Shown here piece by piece: positions 56,055 through 64,000 of a stretch of DNA of 64,000 nt. Every line of letters begins with the position of its first letter. Within the stretch, counting starts at the first letter, position 1. The notes beneath the pieces are model-generated. The model was given only the letters and a program-made list of their open reading frames with translations. It made no database searches and was not told the origin of the DNA. Origin of the DNA: Mytilus galloprovincialis (taxonomy: Eukaryota > Mollusca > Bivalvia > Mytilida > Mytilidae); assembly GCF_965363235.1 (NCBI RefSeq), contig NC_134847.1, positions 48,053,305-48,117,304 on the forward strand. Direction: 5' to 3'. A program made the position numbers and the translations under genes.

Positions 56055-59000
56055 CGGTGGGTAAGGTTGTCCTGCGAGAGAACGTTCTGTGCTGGTGATT
56101 CGGTCCTGACGGGTGCTGGTGATCATTGAAAAAATGTAAACAAAGACGAAAATGATGATTTTTGACAATTTCTCTAATAAAAAATGTAAGGAAACCGTTG
56201 TGATTTTTCAATTTTGTTTCTTATGGGTTCATAGGCAAACCATTAAAAATGTGACCCTCTAAACTGTTTCAGTAAGTGTAACACAAAAGTGCTCATTTTC
56301 AGAAAATCTAGAACTGAAAAAAATAACACAAAAATGCTCATGGAGTCCGCTTTCTATACCCAAATCCAAAAGACAAAATTATTTTGTGAAAAACTAGGCA
56401 TTATAATGAAATGTTGCAATTTCTCAGTTTTGTTTATGTCCTGATACTGTGCTGGTGGGTCCTGATACGGTGCTGGTGATTTTGGGTAAAAATTGACGAT
56501 TCTTTACATGATATGCTAACTTCAACAGTTTTAAAAGGTGCTTAAAGTAAAGTGACATTTATAAGTGGGCGTCTTATATTGATATTAAGGTTTGACTGGT
56601 TTATTTCAGTTAAATATGCATTCCACACATCCCTCGCAACTCCATCCAACCAACCTCTCCTCCTTTCCTCATTCATTGGTACCGTGGTGTAACACCACAA
56701 CAATTTATCGCATAAAATAATAACATTAAGACACTTATTATTGAACAACACATACTTGCAGCTACTGAAAGCTAGTTCAAAGCCACATTTATAACTAAAA
56801 CCGGTAGATAAACCAAGTTTTCTTAGATAAAAATCTCAATCGTACCTGTCAAAAAGTTCATATTTTAATGTTTGATAAAGCACAACTTTAAAAGTGCAGT
56901 GAATCTTGTGCTCACAACAGTTATTTCATATGTATGAATCAGACATTATATAGTCATTTGGAAGATATCAAGAAATATTTCACAGTTAATGATCATGAAG
57001 GGGTGAAGATTGCATGGAAGTTAACATAGGATAAGAAAAAATTAATAGTGTGTTTTGTTGAAAGACTTTAAAACTTCTTTGCATTAAATTCTAAATAGTT
57101 TTTTTTTCTTGTCGTAAAGGTTAAATTCTCAACAAAATTTCAATAACTGTGTTGGAACAAACAGATCAAAAGCGACCTACAGTTGTTAACTTCTGTGTCA
57201 TTTTGGTCTCTTGCGGAGAGTTATTTCATTGGCAATCATAAGCGCATCTTCTTTTTTATATTTAAATCAAATTTTCATGGAGTTTGATTTACTTTTAAGC
57301 TCCAACCATGGTGAGCCATGCGTATTGTCGGTATGCTGTTGCACACATCGCATGTAAATTTTCATATTTCCATCTTTCTTCTGATATATTTTATCCAATT
57401 CATACGTGACAGGATTATTATCCTAGTAATCGGTGTAACCATGTATACATTGAACATAAGTTAAAAAAAATCAACAATACTATATTTATGTGTGTGTCAG
57501 TTTGTTTAAGCAAAACAAAACTACAAAAAACTTCGAAAACAAGAGAGATTTTTTTTAAACGTCATGATTATCTGTCGATTTCTAGAGCTATTAACTTCAG
57601 ATGACAGGGAATTCACACCCTGGTGACCCTGTTGTCTTTCATAATTATATTCATATAAAATTGAGAATGGAAATGGGGAATGTATCAAATTAAAGGGACA
57701 ACAACCCGACCTTAGAACAGACAACAGAAGAAGGTCACCAATAGGTCTATACATATATAAACTGAGACTCTATCGATTTATCGGATAATGCTAGTCTCCT
57801 TATACATGTAGTTAGCTACGTTATTTTAACTTAATTTTAATTCAAAAACTCATATACATTTTAACAGACATTGGGCATGTTTGTTGATGAATATTGTCTT
57901 TCCTAGATTCACTCTTGAAAAATCAGTTGGTAACATTTAATCAAGTAATTTCAGAGAACATATTTTTGTTATTACGGACGCCAAGTCGATACATGTAGCT
58001 CACGCCGCCCTTCGACACAGGTTAGCTTATAGCGAAACGGGTTGAAACCAATTATTTCAAATCAGTTGTGTAAAGTGTGTAGATTTGTAATGTTACAGCG
58101 GATAACAGTGAGGGCATTCCGGTGTATTGCTATCGCCTAGATTTCCATTACGTAACTTTCGTTTTGGGGTTTTAACCGATCCATAAACATGACGAATACA
58201 TAGTTATCATCAACATTCCTTATCGCTTGTTATGAATCTATTTCTTTAATGAATACTCATCAATTTTTTTTAAAGAAGATAAATATTAATTTACGTTTTT
58301 TTTTATTGAGTTAAGCCTTCCAATGGATGTTTATCGTGTTTTTTTCTATGTTGTAATGTTATGCTATTGTTTCAGAAAAAGGGAGAAAGTTTGGTACCAT
58401 TAAAACGTTTAATCCCGCTGCAAATGTTTGCACCTGTCCTAAGTCAGGAATCTGATGTATAGTAGATGTCGTTGCTTATATGTAATTTATACGTGTTTCT
58501 CGTTTCTCGTTTTTTATAAAGATTAGACCATTGGTTTTCCCATTTGAATGGTTTTACACTTGTAATTTTGGGGCCCTTTATAAGCCAATGCTCCATGTTG
58601 ACGGCCGTGCATTGACCTATATATACTTTCATAAATTCTTATTTGGATGGAGAGTTGTCTTATTGGCACTCACACCACATATTCCTATACCTGTGTAAAA
58701 AAATCATTAATATCTATGCACACGCATGCGGACGAATATCTCAAGAACTTTTGCAATCTCAAGGAACGATTACTGCATGGATGATTCAACATTTTTTGCG
58801 GGAAAGTACGAATGCCTACTCAAATCCATTCTATTAGAAAAATTGAATTATTTCAGTAGTGTCCAATATGCACTTGTACTGCACTATTATTTATAGAGTA
58901 GAAAAGAATGATAAACAAATACATGAGCATTATATATACAGTCATGTAACTGTAATATGCATGTATGAATATAACAATAAACCAGAGTAAACTGAGTTGT

Positions 59001-60556
59001 ATCACTACAATACAATAGGTATTACGGTGAGGTTGAATTCCCTGTTATTAATTTATCATCCACGCACGAATTTGTCCCAAAATAAAGAAATTATATCTGT
59101 TAACAAACCTCACTTTACTTTCAGGTACAGAGATGTGATTTTTTTCTAAGACAAATGGTGGTCGGACCATCCACAAGAACATGTGGTCATCCGATGTTCA
59201 GTACATCAGTACTTTGATTTTTAACTGTTATGACTTTTTAAAGTTAAATGTAGGTGTGTAATTTAGTTTTTTTTGCATCTTATACACTTGTATAATTATA
59301 CTCAATTGGAAGTATGAAGCTACGAGATATTTTATTTTTTTTGAAATCAAATGCACATTTAACAAAACCGATTCCGAGGTGCAAACAAGTATAAATTCAA
59401 CTAAAAACAAAACGTACACGAAAAGACAAAATATTGATTTTAATTTGCATATCTGACCCCTCCCCCTCCACATCCGGTAACAGCACTTTTATTCTATTTT
59501 GTTGGGGGTTATAGATGGGCAATCATTTTATTGCATTTTACTTCTAAGGCGTGTTTGAATTGACTGTTTTGTCCTGAAAACACATATTAAATGTAAAACT
59601 GGTATATCTGGCTTTAGATTCGACTATATGACAAGATATATATAAAAAGGCTACATTTTATTGTTATAATACTAAGAATTCACTGTATAAAAAAGTATAA
59701 AAAAAAATGAAATAAATGCGTGAAGTGAAATACCTCAGTAACGAGTCATTACTACAGAGAAGGTGTGTTTGGCACACAAAACTTAAAAGCCTCGTGATAT
59801 TACCGATACTTTAATAAAAGTGTATTTCTTAGTCTGGTATTTTTCCCCGTCCACTCTTTTTTCACTCGTTTTCAATCAAAATTAAGGTATATTCTTATTT
59901 TTAGTCAAGAAGTATATTTAAATATAGAAAAGTAGGACACATCATTCACTCCACCCTGAATTCTTTATCAAAAATCTTTGACAACAGACTTTCTTTTGGA
60001 ATTACAAAATGCAAAACTTTTTGTATTGTATATTTTGTTCAGTTCATTAATATATTGATAATCGATAACGGCTTTTTTAATCATTTTAAATGACAGTCAA
60101 TTAAAAAAGATACGGGTTATTTTGTTCATAATTACAGTAAACAGATTCACAATAATTTTATGATTATATACAATAAGAAAACAGATAACAGCTAATTAGT
60201 TAATTACAGTTAAGCATCAATGATCTTGAATATTTGCCACTTTTGACTAAAATATAAAGGCACAGAACCAGGACATAGGAGCACAGAACCAGAACCGTTT
60301 TTCTAGTCACCAGCACGGCGTCAGGACAATTTAGTTTAGCGAACTTGCACGACGTTTGCAATAAAATAGTGTTGTAATATGCTTTGCATGGTACTTATGA
60401 CGTATCAGAGAAAAATTAAGCAACAAAACAGTTGTTCTATTGCCGTTCTGATACAATGTAAACAAACCCACCAGCACAGAATCAGGACCCACCAGCATCC
60501 GTCAGGACCGGATCAGCAGCACAGAACGTTCCCTCGCAGGACAACCTTACCCACCG
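56055..60556. mobile_element. 4.5-kb inverted-repeat DNA element, no transposase seen
   Basis: The left end CGGTGGGTAAGGTTGTCC and the right end are inverted over about 65 bp with few mismatches. Inside each end the motif CCTGAYNCNGTGCTGGTGG recurs: 56440-56475 on the left, 60260-60330 and 60465-60510 inverted on the right. No clear target duplication. The body holds other repeats (57170-57265, 57655-57755, 58380-58690) and only short frames. Superfamily unknown. Confidence 0.7.
58380..58690 (-). repeat. SINE-like repeat family R3, antisense copy
   Basis: 'ggtaccattaaaacgtttaa' to 'ggcactcacaccacatatt'; mirrors 21003-21245. Confidence 0.6.
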
Positions 60557-61082
60557 TGATATTAGGATATTTTAACAATAGTGTCAATTAAAAAAAATAT
60601 TAAACTGTATAACAGGAGATTCATAAACAAAAGTTTGTATTGAAATCTACAATGTTTTACTTTATTTGACCTCGTTTCGTAAGATTTGTATACATGTAGT
60701 TCCAGAAAGCTATCTAATTATTTTAATACATTTATTTATAAGACAAGATTCATCAACCTTGAGCTTCATTCACATTGAATGCAAAACGTGTTGTTATCGT
60801 CAAACAAACTAAAAAAGATTTGTTTTGCATACTGAAAACAATTAGTTTTTATTGCAAAGTTAGTACAATGTTGTATAAAACTGCCAAAATCTGAATGGTA
60901 AAACATAATAAAAAAAATCTATTAAACATTTGAAGGGCGTTGCATTTGTCAAAAAGCTTATTTGTTTCAAACTATAACCCAAGTCAGAATTGATATTTTA
61001 ATACATTAAACTACACGTAGAACGAAAAGTATACTTATATTTTAACATAACAGTTTGTTTCAGATATACATACATTTCATAT
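60557..61082. other. Gene 2 intron, nothing recognised
   Basis: AT-rich. Confidence 0.4.
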
Positions 61083-61151
61083 AGTTTATTCTCCAAGGTA
61101 TTCGTTCCAGCGAAGGACATGTTAGATGATATCAAGTTGCCATGTGAACGT
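61083..61151 (-). pseudogene. Possible relic LRR exon of gene 2
   Basis: Minus strand, TTATTTTAG acceptor, then RSHGNLISSNMSFAGTNTLE, NK and L. This resembles an LRR but is 69 nt rather than 72 and lacks a GT donor. It fits phase 2 on entry. May be a decayed LRR exon or chance. Confidence 0.3.
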
Positions 61152-61822
61152 CTAAAATAATCAAAATACAATGTAATCATAAATGTCTCATGTTCATACA
61201 AAAATATACATAGAAATTCAGCTGTGCATGATAGATTATCTGAAGCAGGGCATATCAATATCATGAATGAAAAAAATAATCTACACAGATATCTCGGAGA
61301 ACAATGTTTTTCTGATTCTGAAACAAAATGAGCTGATCAAACAATATCTCTAACTGACGTCATTATAAATTGAGTTTTGTCCATAAACAACCTTTGAATA
61401 TATATGTACAGTTCTAACATATAATTAATTTGGACAACATTTCTGTTGTCTTGTCGTTAATGATCCAAATAGCTATAAAATTGCCTTTTAATACCATCAT
61501 TGTCATGAAAATTGTTTGGACACATATATTGAATATAATTATGTAAAGTTCAAGATTCATACTAGTTACGTAGGCGCGTCATTGTTTTTGATATCCTGTG
61601 GAGTTTGTCGTTGATGGGAAATGTGTGTTTATGTTCAGTTAATTGTATGCTATGTTCCATGTCATATCATTTGTTTCTGCGTTTCTTTGTTTTTTAATGT
61701 TCTTGTGTGTGTGTGCGTGTGTGTGCTATATTTCTGTCACGTAGTGATTTAGTAATATTTTTTTAACATTGCATGCAATTTAACCAGGTTCAACCGATTT
61801 CTCTTTTCTTTAAATTACCTGT
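61152..61822. other. Gene 2 intron, nothing recognised
   Basis: AT-rich, with a short GT/GC-type run at 61704-61726. Confidence 0.4.
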
Positions 61823-62348
61823 ACCAAGTACGGAAACTACATAACGTTGCTTTACTACCAATAATGACCAAGTACGGAAACTACATAAATTTGCTTTACT
61901 ACCAACAATGACCAAGTACGGAAACTACATAAATTTGCTTTACTACCAACAATGCCCAAGTGCGGAAACTACATAAATTTGCTCTACTACCAACAATGAC
62001 CCAGTACGGAAACTACATAAATTTGCTTTACTACCAACAATGACCAAGTGCGGAAACTACATAAATTTGCTTTACTACCAACAATGACCAAGTGCGGAAA
62101 CTACATAAATTTGCTTTACTACCAACAATGACCCAGTCGGAAACTACATAAAGTTGCTTTACTACCAACAATGACCAAGTGCGGAAACTACATAAATTTG
62201 CTTTACTACCAACAATGACCCAGTACGGAAACTACATAAAGTTGCTTTACTATCAACAATGACCAAGTACGGAAACTACATAAATTTGCTTTACTACCAA
62301 CAATGACCCAGTACGGAAACTACATAAAGTTGCTTTACTACCAATAAT
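61823..62348. repeat. 44-bp minisatellite, about 12 copies
   Basis: Unit begins 'accaagtacggaaactac' and ends 'ctttactaccaacaatg'. Copies vary by single bases (tacgg/tgcgg, aaattt/aaagtt, accaag/acccag), one being two bases shorter, in a mosaic order. Confidence 0.9.
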
Positions 62349-62914
62349 GAGTCTTGAACAAAAACGAAAACCTGGCACTATATATAGATCGTCTCGGGTG
62401 ATGGACAACATCTTATACAATGAAAACATTCAAATATATTTTTGAATGAAACATTCATTGCATTCAAACAATACCTGATTACTCACAGACGGATATCTGC
62501 ATATGCCATATTCAAACATGATGCAGACGTAAAACGTGATAATCATCGTCCATTAAACAAATACCACATCGGTGGCCTTATATTAAGGGAAGGAACTAGG
62601 TAATCAGTGGTTATTTCGTTTTTAAAACAATACCTGAAATATTTTTTTTTTCTCAGAGACAAACTTTATCATATTGATGATAAAAAAAGTTCAGAAAAAA
62701 ATAATATACAAACAAATAACTTATTATTGTCCTTAATCTATATCTACCTACCTAAACATGGTAACTAATTATGGCAACATTAATCAAAACTTACACAAAA
62801 CGGAACTTCGACAAAACAATGGGTTCTCCTAAGAGACACGTTGTTAACATAGTCATCGGGTTTTTTCCTGATCTAAAATATTTCTCAAAATTATAATGTA
62901 AATCATTAGTTAAG
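62349..62914. other. Gene 2 intron, nothing recognised
   Basis: AT-rich. Confidence 0.4.
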
Positions 62915-63100
62915 CAGTGGACAGAATCTGCTTACCCTTCCGCAGCACCTGAGATCACCCCTAGTTTTTGGTTGGGTTCGTGTTGCTTATTCTGTAGTTT
63001 TCTATGTTGTGTCATATGTACTATTGTTTGTTTGTCTTTTTCATTGTTAGCCATAGCGTTGTCAGTTTATTTTCGATTTATGAGTTTGAATGTCCCTCTT
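62915..63100 (-). repeat. Interspersed repeat family R2, antisense copy
   Basis: 'agaatctgcttacccttccg', 'ttgggttcgtgttgcttatt', 'gccatagcgttgtcagttta'. The plus-strand frame at 62972-63166 is repeat sequence, not a gene. Confidence 0.65.
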
Positions 63101-63381
63101 TTAAATGATATTATGCTAAATGACATAACCAGCATTATATGCAATGTTTTCGTGTTCAACAACTAGTAAATTTAAACATATGTTTCGAAAATCAAGATAG
63201 TTCATTATTATGATTTGAATACAGAAATCTAAGTTCTGGATTAAAATTGATGTGGAAATATAATACAGTATAATATTGACTCTATTAACGTAAACAAGAA
63301 TTATTTCAGTCAAAAACTAATAAACACTCCAAAACGACAAAAGACAAACAACGGTATACAAAATATATGATAGAAACTAAC

Positions 63382-63509
63382 TGGTGAGCATCACAAACCA
63401 CAAGAGTAGCCGGATTGATACTTGATGTTCCGGAAAGGTATGCAGATCTTTCACCGCATACAATATCGCATTCGCATGATTTCGTATTCATTGTTTTGAT
63501 TATTAGGAC
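63382..63509 (-). CDS. Gene 2 exon: Cys-rich LRRNT-like cap
   Basis: Minus strand, AAAGCTAAG acceptor, 128 nt, donor CA|GTTAGT, phase 0 to 2. SCECDIVCGERSAYLSGTSS then INPATLVVCDAHQ has a C-x-C-x3-C..C pattern like an LRR N-terminal cap. Leaving in phase 2 is what the LRR exons need. A signal-peptide exon would lie beyond 64000 or was not recognised. A short match to R2 text ('ttccggaaaggta') within it is probably chance. Confidence 0.45.
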
Positions 63510-64000
63510 CTTAGCTTTAAGAAAGTGTGCACAGTGTAGGAATTTTCTAATGTCATAATGGATCATAACTTTATATGTCTTATATTATTAATTTCGTCAC
63601 TTAACATTCGATTAGAAATATGCTATATAAACAAGAAATCAATCATATTTGTTAATTCTTCTTAAATGCATTCTACACATGTATCATTTGCTTTTACAAA
63701 ACTTAATTTAATATTTATTCTTACGTTCGATATATCAATTGCAGATTTGTATTAAATTGATAACAAACAAATACTTTTTTCACTTTTTCACCAACTTTAC
63801 ACCTGTAATTAAAAACGCATGTATCCCAATCACCTTCTCAATTGAATTATAAAAAAATAAGCGGTTCTGTCATTTCTTATAATTTAATTCTAAATTCCAT
63901 TTTTAACTGTAGAAAACCATGAAAAACATTGATGACTTCACGGTCATATGACCAAATTATGTATATGGGCTGATAACAAAATAACGTCGGCCAATCAGAA
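63510..64000. other. Gene 2 upstream intron, nothing recognised
   Basis: AT-rich to the end of the window. Confidence 0.4.

Noticed and set aside
62972-63166. Hydrophobic 64-codon frame resembling a small membrane protein
   Set aside because: Lies within an antisense copy of interspersed repeat R2, whose text recurs elsewhere in the window.

Overview
This is AT-rich, intron- and repeat-dominated eukaryotic DNA. Several interspersed repeat families match ones I associate with bivalve genomes, especially mussels (Mytilus). They include repeats ending in ..CCATTTCCATTCTCAATTTTAT, hammerhead-ribozyme retrozymes, and 'gtggtatgattgccaatgag' SINE-like copies. The organism call is inference from memory of those families; no search was run.

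Two host genes frame the window, and both encode membrane proteins. Gene 1 (+ strand, about 1-44281, 5' end outside the window) starts with an exon carrying three transmembrane segments. A chain of at least 23 short exons then builds a long cytoplasmic tail. Ten exons are phase 1-to-0 ('A' type) and eleven are phase 0-to-1 ('B' type). They alternate almost strictly, so A+B pairs can be added or dropped without changing frame. Part of the chain (about 22.65-30.04 kb) is a tandem array of 2.12-kb units, each with one B and one A exon. An older A/B duplication lies at 34.6-41.0 kb, and the terminal exon with its 3' UTR also exists as a broken duplicate. Gene 2 (- strand, about 63509 down to 46348) is a small leucine-rich-repeat type I membrane protein. 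Its exons are an LRRNT-like cap, two 72-nt LRR exons, an LRRCT cap, a Thr/Ser stalk, a TM exon and a tail ending in a stop. The genes converge at about 44.3-46.3 kb.

The introns hold the mobile elements. They include two head-to-head Penelope-like elements with hammerhead-like motifs (1.9-7.2 kb), a non-autonomous CACTA-type element with exact ends and a TCT target duplication (7794-9721), and a 5'-truncated reverse-transcriptase element (12.7-14.2 kb). Retrozymes occur several times, one with an intact hammerhead core (about 35557). An intact Crypton-type tyrosine recombinase gene (38538-39902) lies in an insert with inverted TTAATTACACC ends that split an older mollusc repeat. A broken LTR-retrotransposon fossil lies inside an inverted-repeat element with ACTAT target duplications (51422-55087). 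Other structures are a 4.5-kb inverted-repeat element (56055-60556), three long perfect or near-perfect hairpins, and a 44-bp minisatellite (61823-62348).

The most notable structure is the modular tail of gene 1: an expandable cassette of tiny phase-matched exons that is still being copied by recent tandem duplication. All exon calls rest on open frame, splice dinucleotides, phase bookkeeping and similarity between copies. None has transcript support here.
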